Both the position numbers and the translations under genes were made by a program. A DNA stretch of 64,000 bases from Mesorhizobium_K marinum (GTDB lineage: Bacteria; Pseudomonadota; Alphaproteobacteria; Rhizobiales; Rhizobiaceae). Each line of letters begins with the position of its first letter. Position 1 is the first letter of the stretch. The stretch lies in the NCBI RefSeq assembly GCF_040813715.1, contig NZ_JBFOCH010000006.1; one strand, given 5' to 3'. The notes below the pieces were generated by a model that ran no database searches, had not been told where the DNA came from, and worked only from the letters and a program-made list of their open reading frames with translations. Positions 28,051 to 36,696 of this stretch are shown here, in pieces.

Positions 28051-29790
28051 GATGCGGCCTCCATCGCGGCAATGCGTGGTTCATCGAGGTCGAGCACCAT
28101 ATCCGCTCGATCGGCCAGGTTCCGATCATGGGTGGCAACCACGACCAGCTGGTCGCGCGCGCAGTCCAACAGTGCCTGGCGCACGCGTGCGGCATTCTCG
28201 GTATCGAGCTTGGCGGTCGGCTCGTCGGCGAAGACGGGCCGCTTCGACAGCAGCGCCCGTGCGATGCCGATGCGAAGGCGCTGGCCGCCGGACAGGTTCT
28301 CCCCACCCGACGCGATACGGGCTTCCAGTCCCCCCGGCAAAAGTCCGTCGGCGAGCAGTCCGACCCGATCGGCCGCCAGCTGGATCCTGGTCGGACAGGC
28401 CGGAGCGCGGTTCCACGAAATCGCGTCCGCAAGCGTCCCTGACAACACCGGGACATCAGTCCCGATCCAGGCGACGCCACCCCTTGCGTGTTCCGAAACC
28501 GGGACATCCGANCATCCTGGTCGGACAGGCCGGGGCGCGGTTCCAGGAAATCGCGTCCGAAAGCGTCCCTGACAACACCGGGACATCGGTCCCGATCCAG
28601 GCGACGCCACCCCTTGCGTGTTCCGAAACCGGGATATCCGATGGTTCGATCCCGGCAAGCCGTCGCAGCAGCGTCGACTTGCCCGCACCGCTCGCCCCGA
28701 CGACCGCGACCAGTCCCTTTTTCGGAAGGCGGAAGTCGGCGCGCCGCAACGGTTCCAGGCCAGCCAGGACAGGCTCGGGACCGGGCGCGCCAGGTCCGAT
28801 CAGCCGGTCGAGCGCGACCGCCGCGGCATCCCCCTCCGCCTTCGCGTGGTACTGCTCGGCATAGCGCCTGAACGGCGCGAAGAACTCGGGCGCAAGCATC
28901 AGGATGAACAGGCTCTGCCAAAGCAGCAGGTCCGAGAATCCCGGAATGTGTACCAGCTTGAGGTGACCGAGCCCGAGGAACACGGCCAGAAGGGCGATGG
29001 AAAGCGATGAGAAGAAGTCGATGATGCCGGCGTTGAGGAAGGCCACCTTGAGGACGCCCATCGTGCTGCTGGCGTAGGCGCTCATCCGCTCCTCGAGCTT
29101 GCCCCGCTCGCGGTCGAGGCCGTGGCTGGCGAGGATGGTCGGCAGCGTGCGTACGCGGTCCTCAAACTGCGCGGCAAGCTGTCCGAAAGCCATTTCCTGC
29201 GCTGTTGCCCGCCCATGGATGGTGCCGCCGACGAATACGAAGAAGACGACCATGATCGGACTGGCGACCAGCAGCACCAGCGCCGCCTGCCACGAGATGG
29301 CAAAAACCGCGACGGCGGCCAGGGCCGGACCGAGGCCCAGCATGGTCGCCGCGGCGCGATGGCCGACGACGAGCGCGGCGAGCGCTTCGGGATGCCGCTG
29401 GACGCCGGCGATCATCGCGCCGGCCGGGCGCGACTGGATGTCGCGCACGGAAAGCGCGTCGAGATTGCCGCGAACATCGCCGAGGATGCTTGCGGCGACT
29501 TCGGCTTCCGCCGTCGCCTGCCGGCTGTCGGCCAGCAAACCGGCAACCGACGAAAGCAGCAGCGTTGCGACGGTTGCGGCAAGGGCGACCGGAGGAACGG
29601 TCCCGAGTTCGATCATGCTGCCCGCCAGTATCGCCAGCGCGCCGGCGAAACCAAGCTTCAGCAGGGTGCGCACGGTCTGCATCGCCAGCACATCGCGCAG
29701 CCCCGGCCTCGCCGCCCGTCGCGCCAGATCGAGCGCGTCCGACCGTCCCTTCGAGGCGGGGCCGCCGGGTGGTTGCGACATTTGGTTCAT
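28032..29790 (-). CDS. cydD: cytochrome bd assembly ABC transporter subunit CydD (split by an assembly join)
   Basis: The partner of CydC. Membrane segments fill the N-terminal 300 residues; Walker A is VGASGAGKSTLL and the signature LSGGQRLRIGIARALL is canonical, with Walker B at PVFADEPTAKLD, where an alanine replaces the usual residue before the aspartate. The N at 28512 is followed by a 130-base repeat; collapsed length is about 542 residues. Its start is 105 bases from cydA on the other strand, with an FNR/FixK box between that could serve both. Confidence 0.88.
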
Positions 29791-29825
29791 GGCCGACCTT
29801 TTGTCACGGCGCCCCGACTCGTGTT

Positions 29826-29839
29826 TTGATTTGCATCAA
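29826..29839. promoter_or_regulatory. perfect FNR/FixK box between cydD and cydA
   Basis: TTGATTTGCATCAA is an exact match to TTGAT-N4-ATCAA. Its centre is 62 bases from the cydA start and 42 from the cydD start. Being palindromic, it can activate one or both divergent operons; the larger spacing fits activation of cydA. Confidence 0.85.
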
Positions 29840-29894
29840 GGAGCACCTGCGTCTCTCCGGATAGATCGCACAAGCGCCTGAAAGGAAACCCTCC

Positions 29895-31460
29895 ATGATC
29901 GATCCGTTGCTCGTCGAGTTGTCGCGGCTGCAATTTGCGCTGACCGCGATGTATCACTTCCTGTTCGTGCCGCTGACGCTCGGGCTGTCCATCATGATCG
30001 CCATGATGGAGACGGTGTATGTCATGACGAAGCGCACCATCTGGCGCGACATGACCAAGTTCTGGGGCGTCCTCTTCGGCATCAATTTCGCCCTCGGCGT
30101 GGCCACCGGCATCACGATGGAGTTCCAGTTCGGCATGAACTGGGCGTACTACTCCCACTATGTCGGCGACGTGTTCGGCGCACCGCTCGCCATCGAGGGC
30201 CTGATGGCGTTCTTCCTCGAGGCGACCTTCGTCGGACTGTTCTTCTTCGGCTGGGACCGCCTTTCCGCCCGCGCCCACCTTGCCGTCACCTGGCTGACCG
30301 CGCTCGGCACCAACTTCTCTGCGCTGTGGATTCTGATCGCCAACGCGTGGATGCAGAATCCCGTCGGCTCCGCCTTCAACCCGGACACGATGCGCATGGA
30401 GGTCACCGACTTCGCGGCCGTGCTCCTCAACCCGGTCGCGCAAGCGAAGTTCGTGCATACGGTCTCGGCCGGCTATGTCTGCGGCGCGGCCTTCGTTCTC
30501 GGCGTGTCGGCCTGGTACATGCTGCGGGGCCGCCACGTCGAACTCGCCAAGCGCTCTTTCGTCATCGCCTCGGCCTTCGGCGTGGCCTCGGCGGCGTCCG
30601 TGATCGTCCTCGGCGACGAGAGCGGCTACGAAGTCACCGACAACCAGAAGATGAAGCTCGCCGTCATGGAGGCCATGTGGGAGACCGAGCCTGCGCCCGC
30701 CTCCTTCACGCTGATCGGCGTCCCCGACATGGCCGACAAGACGACCCATTTTGCCATCCATGTGCCATGGGCGCTGGGCCTGATCGCGACGCGCTCAATC
30801 GACAAGGAGATTCCGGGCATCGCTGAACTGGTCGAACGGGCCGAACAGCGCATCCGCAACGGCATCCCGGCCTATGACGCGCTCGAAACCCTGAAGACGG
30901 ATCGCGGCAACGCCGAAGCGCGCGCGCGGTTCGACGCGACAAGCGCCGACCTCGGCTACGCGCTGCTGCTCAAGCGCTACGTCGAGGATCCGCGCCAGGC
31001 CACTGAGGAACAGATCAAGCAGGCGTCGTGGGACACCGTCCCGATGGTGCCGGCGATGTTCTTCACGTTCCGCATCATGGTCTTCTGCGGCTTCGCACTG
31101 CTCGGCGTGTTCCTGGTGTCGCTCTGGTACACGATGCGCGAGGCCGAAGCGCCGCGCTGGCTGTTCCGCCTGGCGCTGGTCGCCATGCCGCTGCCCTGGA
31201 TCGCCGCCGAAGTCGGCTGGTTCGTGGCCGAGTTCGGCCGCCAGCCGTGGATCATCGAAGGCGTGCTGCCGACATTCCTGGCAACGTCGGCGCTCGGCAT
31301 CAGCGACCTGATCATCACCATCACCGGCTTTACGCTGGTCTACGGCGTGCTGGCCGTGATCGAGGTCAGGCTGATGCTGCAGGCGATCTCACACGGCCCC
31401 GCATACACCGATGACCACGTGCCGGCGGCAGGCGGCCACAGGCTCGCGCCAGCCGAATAG
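29895..31460 (+). CDS. cydA: cytochrome bd ubiquinol oxidase subunit I
   Basis: A 521-residue membrane subunit of the high-affinity quinol oxidase, carrying all three haems. The low-spin/high-spin haem ligands are visible: H21 (AMYHFLF), the histidine in KFVHTVSAGY, and the methionine in VPMVPAMFF. The quinol (Q) loop lies between about residues 240 and 370, and GWFVAEFGRQPW is conserved. It lets the cell respire at very low oxygen. The perfect FNR/FixK box upstream indicates induction under oxygen limitation. Confidence 0.95.
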   Translation: MIDPLLVELSRLQFALTAMYHFLFVPLTLGLSIMIAMMETVYVMTKRTIWRDMTKFWGVLFGINFALGVATGITMEFQFGMNWAYYSHYVGDVFGAPLAIEGLMAFFLEATFVGLFFFGWDRLSARAHLAVTWLTALGTNFSALWILIANAWMQNPVGSAFNPDTMRMEVTDFAAVLLNPVAQAKFVHTVSAGYVCGAAFVLGVSAWYMLRGRHVELAKRSFVIASAFGVASAASVIVLGDESGYEVTDNQKMKLAVMEAMWETEPAPASFTLIGVPDMADKTTHFAIHVPWALGLIATRSIDKEIPGIAELVERAEQRIRNGIPAYDALETLKTDRGNAEARARFDATSADLGYALLLKRYVEDPRQATEEQIKQASWDTVPMVPAMFFTFRIMVFCGFALLGVFLVSLWYTMREAEAPRWLFRLALVAMPLPWIAAEVGWFVAEFGRQPWIIEGVLPTFLATSALGISDLIITITGFTLVYGVLAVIEVRLMLQAISHGPAYTDDHVPAAGGHRLAPAE

Positions 31461-31482
31461 ACCAGACAAAGGACACGCGACA

Positions 31483-32634
31483 ATGATCGACTTCCTCTTC
31501 GACTATGCGACGCTGCGGGTCATCTGGTGGGTGCTGCTCGGCGTGCTGCTCATCGCATTCGCGGTCACCGACGGCTTCGACATGGGCGTCGGCGCGCTAC
31601 TGCCGTTCGTCGCCAAGACCGACATCGAGCGTCGCGTCGCCATCAACACCGTCGGCCCCGTCTGGGAAGGCAACCAGGTCTGGTTCATCCTCGGCGGCGG
31701 CGCGATCTTCGCGGCATGGCCGGCGCTCTACGCCGTCAGCTTCTCCGGCTTCTACCTGGCCATGTTCCTGGTGCTGTTCGCCCTGATCCTCAGGCCGGTC
31801 GCCTTCAAGTACCGGTCCAAGCGCGACAGCGCCCGCTGGCGCGAGAACTGGGACTGGGCGCTGTTCATCGGCGGAGCGGTTCCGGCCCTGATCTTCGGCG
31901 TGGCGGTCGGCAACACGCTGCAGGGCGTGCCCTTCCACTTCACCGACGACCTGCGGCCGATCTACGAGGGGAACCTGTTCGGCCTGCTCAACCCGGCTGC
32001 CATCTTCTGCGGGCTTGTCTCCGTGGCGATGCTGGTGATGCACGGTGCGGCCTGGCTGGCCTTCAAGGCCGACGGCGTCGTCGCGGATCGCGCGGCCGCG
32101 ATCGGACCGAAGGCGGCGCTCGCCTCGGCCTGCCTTTTCGCGATCGGCGGGCTGCTCGTCTACGCCGGCTTCCTTGGCGGCTACGACGTCACTAGCCCCA
32201 TTGTCTGGGACGGCCCTTCCAACCCGCTGCACAAGGTCGTGGTGGAACAGGGCGACGCGTGGCTCGGCAATTTCCGCGACGAGCCCTGGCTCTGGCTGGT
32301 GCCGCTACTGGGCGTGGTCTGCCCGCTACTGGCGGCGATTGGGTTCAAGGCGCGCAAGGCGGGCCTGACCTTCCTCGCCTCCAAGCTTGCGGTCGTCTGC
32401 ATCATCGCCACGGTCGGCGTCGCGATGTTCCCGATCATCCTGCCTTCGAGCACCAATCCGAGCCATTCGCTCGCGGTGTTCGACGCCTCGTCGAGCCGTT
32501 TGACGCTGCGCAACATGCTGTTTGCGACCGTGATCTTCCTGCCGCTCATCCTGGCCTACACGGCGTGGGTCTACCACGTGCTGTGGGGCAAGGTCAGTGA
32601 AAAGGACGTGCGCGACGCCGGTCACGCCTACTGA
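31483..32634 (+). CDS. cydB: cytochrome bd ubiquinol oxidase subunit II
   Basis: A 383-residue membrane subunit with the conserved TDGFDMGVGALLPF motif near the N-terminus and about eight membrane spans, forming the oxidase with CydA. The ATG at 31483 follows cydA by 22 nt with AAGGACA upstream; an in-frame ATG at 31411 inside cydA is not used. CydX follows after 12 nt. Confidence 0.95.
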   Translation: MIDFLFDYATLRVIWWVLLGVLLIAFAVTDGFDMGVGALLPFVAKTDIERRVAINTVGPVWEGNQVWFILGGGAIFAAWPALYAVSFSGFYLAMFLVLFALILRPVAFKYRSKRDSARWRENWDWALFIGGAVPALIFGVAVGNTLQGVPFHFTDDLRPIYEGNLFGLLNPAAIFCGLVSVAMLVMHGAAWLAFKADGVVADRAAAIGPKAALASACLFAIGGLLVYAGFLGGYDVTSPIVWDGPSNPLHKVVVEQGDAWLGNFRDEPWLWLVPLLGVVCPLLAAIGFKARKAGLTFLASKLAVVCIIATVGVAMFPIILPSSTNPSHSLAVFDASSSRLTLRNMLFATVIFLPLILAYTAWVYHVLWGKVSEKDVRDAGHAY

Positions 32635-32646
32635 GGATTATCAGCG

Positions 32647-32778
32647 ATGTGGTATTTTTCCTGGATACTTGGACTTGGCCTTGCCGCGACCGTCGGCATC
32701 CTCAATGCGCTCTGGTACGAGCTGCGCACGGTGCGCGAGCACCCGCAGGAAGACGCTCCGACCCTGCCGACGCCCTGA
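32647..32778 (+). CDS. cydX: cytochrome bd accessory peptide CydX
   Basis: A 43-residue single-span peptide starting MWYFSWILGLGLAAT and ending in a short hydrophilic tail (REHPQEDAPTLPTP). It has the family pattern MW-Y-FSWILG...NALWYE. CydX/CbdX stabilises the haems of the CydAB oxidase. It starts 12 nt after the cydB stop and ends just before a strong hairpin, so it is the last gene of the operon. Too short for default gene-finding cut-offs. Confidence 0.88.
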   Translation: MWYFSWILGLGLAATVGILNALWYELRTVREHPQEDAPTLPTP

Positions 32779-32781
32779 AGC

Positions 32782-32818
32782 CAGCGCGGGGCCGGCATAC
32801 GCCGGGCCCCGGGCGCTG
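32782..32818. terminator. hairpin between convergent cydX and rpiB-type genes
   Basis: Arms CAGCGC (32782-32787) and GCGCTG (32813-32818) enclose a second GC-rich stem (GGGGCCGGC / GCCGGGCCCC, one bulge) with an ATAC loop. The stem sits in the 48-base gap between two converging operons and could end both. Confidence 0.65.
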
Positions 32819-32826
32819 CGGCGGCC

Positions 32827-33264
32827 CTACTTTCCGGCGTCGAGCCGGTCGATCGCCTTGACGTTTTCGGCGGACGGGCCGGCGGGATCGAACTCCGACG
32901 CCAGCCAGGAATCGACAATCGACTTTGCCAGCTCGGGACCGATCACCCGCGCGCCCATGGTGATCACCTGGGCGTTGTTGGATTTCGCCGCCCGTTCGGC
33001 CGAGTAGGTGTCGTGCGTGAGCGCCGCGCGGATGCCGGCCACCTTGTTGGCGGAAATGCAGACGCCGATTCCCGTGCCGCAGATCAGGATGCCGCGCTCA
33101 TGCTTGCCCTCGAGGATTTCGGCGCAGGCCTTGGCCGCCAGGTCGGCATAGAAGCCTGACTGGCTGAGATCGCTGACCTGATGCTCCGGCTTGGTCGCTA
33201 GATGCGCGGCAACGACATCCAGCAGGGGCTTGCCTGCGCTGTCCGCTCCAATGACTATCTTCAT
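32827..33264 (-). CDS. RpiB/LacAB-family sugar-phosphate isomerase, EryI/DerI-like
   Basis: A 145-residue RpiB-type isomerase: MKIVIGADSAG start, ICGTGIGVCISANKVAGIRAAL, and THDTYSAERAAKSNNAQVITMGARVIG. RpiB interconverts aldose and ketose phosphates; relatives next to TpiA-type genes convert D-erythrulose 4-phosphate to D-erythrose 4-phosphate (EryI). It is the last gene of the minus-strand sugar locus, 34 nt after the TpiA-like gene. The partner gene argues for a tetrose-phosphate role rather than housekeeping ribose 5-phosphate isomerisation. Confidence 0.8.
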   Translation of the reverse strand: MKIVIGADSAGKPLLDVVAAHLATKPEHQVSDLSQSGFYADLAAKACAEILEGKHERGILICGTGIGVCISANKVAGIRAALTHDTYSAERAAKSNNAQVITMGARVIGPELAKSIVDSWLASEFDPAGPSAENVKAIDRLDAGK

Positions 33265-33298
33265 CGTGGTCTCCTTGTCGCTTGCGCGTCATGCGGGG

Positions 33299-34057
33299 CT
33301 ATTGGCCGATAGCCGCCGCGGCCGTCTCCAGAATCTGCCTGAATTGTTCGGGCTCCCAGGCGGCGCGGCCGACGAACAGCCCGTCAATGTTGGGGCTGCG
33401 GATCAGCTCCGCCGCATTCCGCCGGTTCACGCTGCCGCCGTGGAGCACTGCGGGGGCTAGCGGCAGGCGCGAGGCGGCAACCGACTTGACCAGCGCGTGC
33501 CGAACGTCCGCATAGTCGGCGCTCGCCGGCGTTCCGCCCTCGCCGATCGCCCATACCGGCTCATAGGCGAACAGAACCTCGACAGGTTCGTCGAGGAACT
33601 CCAGGGCGCCGAGAACCTGGTCTGCCAGCACGCTGTCGGCCTGCCCGCTATCGCGCTCTTCGCGCGTCTCGCCTACGCAGATCAGCGGCGTCAGTCCGTG
33701 CCGCACGGCGGCGGCCGTCTTCAAGCCGACCGTCCGGTTGGTCTCGCCGAAATGCCGGCGGCGCTCGCTGTGGCCGAGCTCGACCAGGTCGAGCCCGCAA
33801 TCCGCCAGCATGAGGGGCGAGATCTCGCCGGTCCATGCGCCCGCGTCCTCCCAATGCATGTTCTGGGCGCCGACCTTCACGCGGGTTTCGGCAAGCGCGC
33901 GCTTGACCTCGCGGACCGCCGTGAACGACGGAATGACGAACGGCTGGATGCGCGCATCGAGGTCCGGCATCGCGGCGGCGAGCACTTCGGCGAACGCCAG
34001 CCCCTCGGCCAGCGTCTTGTTCATCTTCCAGCTCGTGCCGACCCAAAAGCGGTCCAT
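33299..34057 (-). CDS. triosephosphate-isomerase-family protein, EryH/LerI-like
   Basis: A 252-residue TIM-barrel isomerase. The N-terminal GTSWKMNKTLAEG, the catalytic histidine region (VELGHSERRRHFGE) and the catalytic glutamate (AYEPVWAIGEGG) are intact. The TSWKMNKT start is typical of the EryH group that isomerises L-erythrulose 1-phosphate in erythritol catabolism, rather than GNWKMN of glycolytic enzymes. It pairs with the RpiB-type gene downstream. Plain triosephosphate isomerisation, needed if the pathway yields dihydroxyacetone phosphate, remains an alternative. Confidence 0.8.
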   Translation of the reverse strand: MDRFWVGTSWKMNKTLAEGLAFAEVLAAAMPDLDARIQPFVIPSFTAVREVKRALAETRVKVGAQNMHWEDAGAWTGEISPLMLADCGLDLVELGHSERRRHFGETNRTVGLKTAAAVRHGLTPLICVGETREERDSGQADSVLADQVLGALEFLDEPVEVLFAYEPVWAIGEGGTPASADYADVRHALVKSVAASRLPLAPAVLHGGSVNRRNAAELIRSPNIDGLFVGRAAWEPEQFRQILETAAAAIGQ

Positions 34058-34142
34058 GCCATTCCCCCTGGCTCGCGCTTGAGCCTGCGGACAACCTTAT
34101 TCGACAATCGTCAAGCCGTGGCCAGCGCCGGGTGCGTGAAAT

Positions 34143-34166
34143 GTCGACGGGCAAAACACCGCCGAC
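34143..34166 (-). terminator. hairpin after the SDR gene
   Basis: GTCG-a-CGG at 34143-34150 pairs with CCG-c-CGAC at 34159-34166 across an 8-nt loop with one mismatch. It lies in the 144-base gap between the SDR stop and the isomerase pair, so the isomerases may have their own promoter or be expressed at a lower level. Confidence 0.35.
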
Positions 34167-34201
34167 CCCGTATGGGATGCGCCACGAGGGCACCCGGCCC
34201 G

Positions 34202-34999
34202 CTAGCGCAGCGACGTCGCGATGACCCCGCCATCGACGGTCAGCACCGCCGCGTTGACCTTGTCCATCTGGGCCAGATGCAGAAACGCATCGGCGATGTC
34301 GCTGGCAGTCACCTCCACGCCGAGCAGATTGCCGGCCATGTATTCGTGCGGCGTCATTCCGCGCGCATTGGCGCGTTCGACGATCATCTGCCCGGTCATC
34401 AGGCCGGTGCGGATGCGCCCGGCGTTGATGCCATTGGCGCGAATGCCTTCGCGCCCATGGTCGAGCGCGTATTGCTTCATCAGCGCCAGCGTCGCCGCCT
34501 TGGGAATGCCGTAGGGTCCGAAATCCTTGCCCGGATTGACCGACTGGTTGGAGATGTTGAACAGGATCGAGCCGCCGCGGCCCTGGCGGCGGAAGATCCG
34601 GACCGCCGCCTGGCAGGCATTCTGGTGGCCGAAGAAGTTCAGCTCGAAACTCCGCCTCAGGTCTTCCATGGGCAGGTCGCCGATGGCGCCCTGTTGGGCC
34701 GAACCGGCGTTGGAGACGAGGATGTCGAGGCCGCCCAAGTCGGCGGCCACGGCCTCGAAGACCGTCGTGACCGACGCGGCGTCGGTCACGTCGCAGCAAT
34801 AGCGGCGGCAACCCTGCTCGGCCGCGGTCTCGGCCAGCGCCGGCTCGTTGATGTCGAGGATGGCGACGGCTGCGCCCGCCCGCGAGAAGGCGCGCGCGAC
34901 CTCGCGGCCGATGCCGCTGGCGGCGCCCGTCACAATGACCACCTTGCCGAGCAACCCGCCTGGCCTCTGTTCCGGAAGTGCCTCGCCACTGGTCATCAT
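34202..34999 (-). CDS. short-chain dehydrogenase/reductase of the polyol locus
   Basis: A 265-residue SDR with the cofactor loop (VTGAASGIGREVA), the NAG motif (VSNAGSA) and an active-site Y..K (PYGIPKAA), where the catalytic serine lies in ISNQS. Its likely job is to oxidise a polyol or hydroxy-ketone to the ketose that DhaKL phosphorylates. The ATG overlaps the stop of the LsrF-type gene (TGATG), so the two are co-translated. Substrate unknown; D-threitol or related polyol dehydrogenases belong to this family. Confidence 0.75.
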   Translation of the reverse strand: MMTSGEALPEQRPGGLLGKVVIVTGAASGIGREVARAFSRAGAAVAILDINEPALAETAAEQGCRRYCCDVTDAASVTTVFEAVAADLGGLDILVSNAGSAQQGAIGDLPMEDLRRSFELNFFGHQNACQAAVRIFRRQGRGGSILFNISNQSVNPGKDFGPYGIPKAATLALMKQYALDHGREGIRANGINAGRIRTGLMTGQMIVERANARGMTPHEYMAGNLLGVEVTASDIADAFLHLAQMDKVNAAVLTVDGGVIATSLR

Positions 35000-35886
35000 C
35001 ACGCAGCCTTGGCCTGCTCCAGGTCGCGGAACATGGCGTAGGCCTGGTCCGCCCTCTCCCCGTGGTGGACGATGGCCCCAAGCGCCTTCAGCATCGCGAC
35101 GGGGTTCGACGACTGGAACACGTTGCGCCCCATGTCGACGCCGGCGGCGCCCTGGTCTATCGCCAGCCACGCCATCTGCAACGCCTCGCGCTCCGGCAGC
35201 TTCTTGCCGCCTGCGATGACGATCGGCACTGGACAGCCCAGCACGATGCGCTCGAAACCTTCATCGACATAGTATGACTTCACGAACTGCGCGCCGAGTT
35301 CGGCCGCGATGCGTGTGGCCAGGCCGAAATAGCGGGCGTCGCGCACCATGTCCTTGCCGACACCGGTCACCGCCATGGTCGGGATGCCGAAACGCGTCCC
35401 CGTGTCGATCAGCTTGACGACGTTGGCGATCGACTTGTGCTCGTATTCGGCGCCGATATAGACCTGCGCCGCCATGGCGACGGCGCCGAGCCGGATCGCA
35501 TCGTCGATATCGACCGCCACCAGTTCGTTCGACAGTTCGGTCAGGATCGAGTTGCCGCCGCTGCAGCGCAGAACCACAGGCTTGTTGACTTCCGGCTGGA
35601 TGGTGGCGCGCAGGCCGCCGCGCGTGCACATCAGCACGTCGGCATGCTCGGCGAGCGGGGCGATCGACAGATCCATGCGCTCCAGGCCGGTCGTCGGTCC
35701 CTGGAAGTAGCCGTGGTCGAAGGCGAGCATCACGGTTCGGCCGCTCGCGGGGTTGAATACGCGGGCAAGCCTCGCCTTCATTCCCCAGTCATGATGCGCC
35801 GCGCCCTTCAGGTAGAAGCGGCTGGTATCGGCCGGGTGGTCCTGGCCCCAGTCCTTGCCGTCCTTGATATCGTCGAGGTCTGCCAT
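34999..35886 (-). CDS. LsrF-type class I aldolase/thiolase
   Basis: A 295-residue DeoC/FbaB-superfamily enzyme very close to E. coli LsrF, including its first ten residues, MLAFDHGYFQGPTTGLER, VTGVGKDM and AGGKKLPERE. The Schiff-base lysine is at 203 (AQFVKSYYV), the same position as in LsrF, and the phosphate site GRNVFQS is kept. LsrF transfers an acetyl group from 3-hydroxy-2,4-pentadione 5-phosphate to CoA, giving DHAP. Yet no lsrK, lsrG or AI-2 importer is present: DhaK/DhaL, an SDR and erythrulose-phosphate-type isomerases surround it. It may act on another phosphorylated ketose. Confidence 0.85.
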   Translation of the reverse strand: MADLDDIKDGKDWGQDHPADTSRFYLKGAAHHDWGMKARLARVFNPASGRTVMLAFDHGYFQGPTTGLERMDLSIAPLAEHADVLMCTRGGLRATIQPEVNKPVVLRCSGGNSILTELSNELVAVDIDDAIRLGAVAMAAQVYIGAEYEHKSIANVVKLIDTGTRFGIPTMAVTGVGKDMVRDARYFGLATRIAAELGAQFVKSYYVDEGFERIVLGCPVPIVIAGGKKLPEREALQMAWLAIDQGAAGVDMGRNVFQSSNPVAMLKALGAIVHHGERADQAYAMFRDLEQAKAA

Positions 35887-35920
35887 GTCGAGAACCCTTT
35901 CGTCGTCTGGTCGCGAGCCG

Positions 35921-36691
35921 TCAGGCCTTCGCGGTGAAATCCTGCATCGCCTTGAGGATGAGCGAGACCGAGATCGCGCCCGGGTCCGGATGGCCGAGGC
36001 TGCGCTCGCCGAGCGACCGCGCCTTGCCGGTCGTGGCGATCATCGCCTTGGTCGCCTCGACGCCGTCGAGGGACGCCGAGACAGCAGCGGCGACCGTCGC
36101 CGCCAGGCCGGCGCCACGGTTGGCGGTGGCGGCGCGCGCGGCCGGAGCAATCGCGTCGATCATCGTCTTCTGGCCCTCTGTCACGCCGCCGCGCTTGAGC
36201 ACCGCTTCGAGGCCGGTGTCGAGAAAGGCCGCGAAGCCCTCGCCGTCGAGTGCGTGCCGTCCGGCGAGCGGCTTGGATCCCGCGCGAAACAGCGTGCCGA
36301 AGATGGCGCCGGCCGCACCGCCCGTCTTCGACATGATCGCGGTGCCGATGGCCTTGAGCGCAGCCTCGATCGATTCCGGCGCGGCCTCCAGGCTCTCCAG
36401 CGCCCCTTCGAAGCCACGCCGCATGCCAATGCCGTGGTCGCCGTCACCGATCGCTAGGTCGGCGTCGGTCAGGACGTCGGTCTGGTCGATGACCGCCTGC
36501 GACACGGCCTTCAGCATGGCGATCGTGGATNCCTCCAGCGCCCCTTCGAAGCCGCGCCGCATGCCGATGCCGTGGTCACCGTCACCGATCGCGAGGTCGG
36601 CGTCGGTCAGGACGTCGGTCTGGTCGATGACCGCCTGCGACACGGCCTTCAGCATGGCGATCGTGGATTGCAGGTCGAGCGTGTCAGCCAT
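35921..36691 (-). CDS. dhaL: DhaL-type ketose kinase subunit (second pair, split by a join)
   Basis: The nucleotide-binding half of the second DhaK/DhaL kinase. The aspartate motif is DLAIGDGDHGIGMRRGFEG and the RSLGHPDPGAISVSL motif is present near the C-terminus. An N at 36531 is followed by an in-frame 138-base repeat; collapsed length is about 210 residues. The start is 5 nt after the DhaK stop. With no DhaM nearby, ATP-dependent phosphorylation is likely. Confidence 0.85.
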   Translation of the reverse strand: MADTLDLQSTIAMLKAVSQAVIDQTDVLTDADLAIGDGDHGIGMRRGFEGALEXSTIAMLKAVSQAVIDQTDVLTDADLAIGDGDHGIGMRRGFEGALESLEAAPESIEAALKAIGTAIMSKTGGAAGAIFGTLFRAGSKPLAGRHALDGEGFAAFLDTGLEAVLKRGGVTEGQKTMIDAIAPAARAATANRGAGLAATVAAAVSASLDGVEATKAMIATTGKARSLGERSLGHPDPGAISVSLILKAMQDFTAKA

Positions 36692-36696
36692 CGGGT

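Noticed and set aside
32827..34057. Housekeeping ribose-5-phosphate and triosephosphate isomerases
   Set aside because: Their pairing, the TSWKMNKT start of the TIM homologue and location in a sugar-import locus fit the erythritol-type EryH/EryI pair better, though the housekeeping reaction cannot be fully excluded for the TIM homologue.
34999..35886. Autoinducer-2 (lsr) quorum-sensing locus
   Set aside because: Only the LsrF-type enzyme is present; no LsrK, LsrG, LsrR or AI-2 binding protein is found, and the neighbours are polyol/ketose genes.
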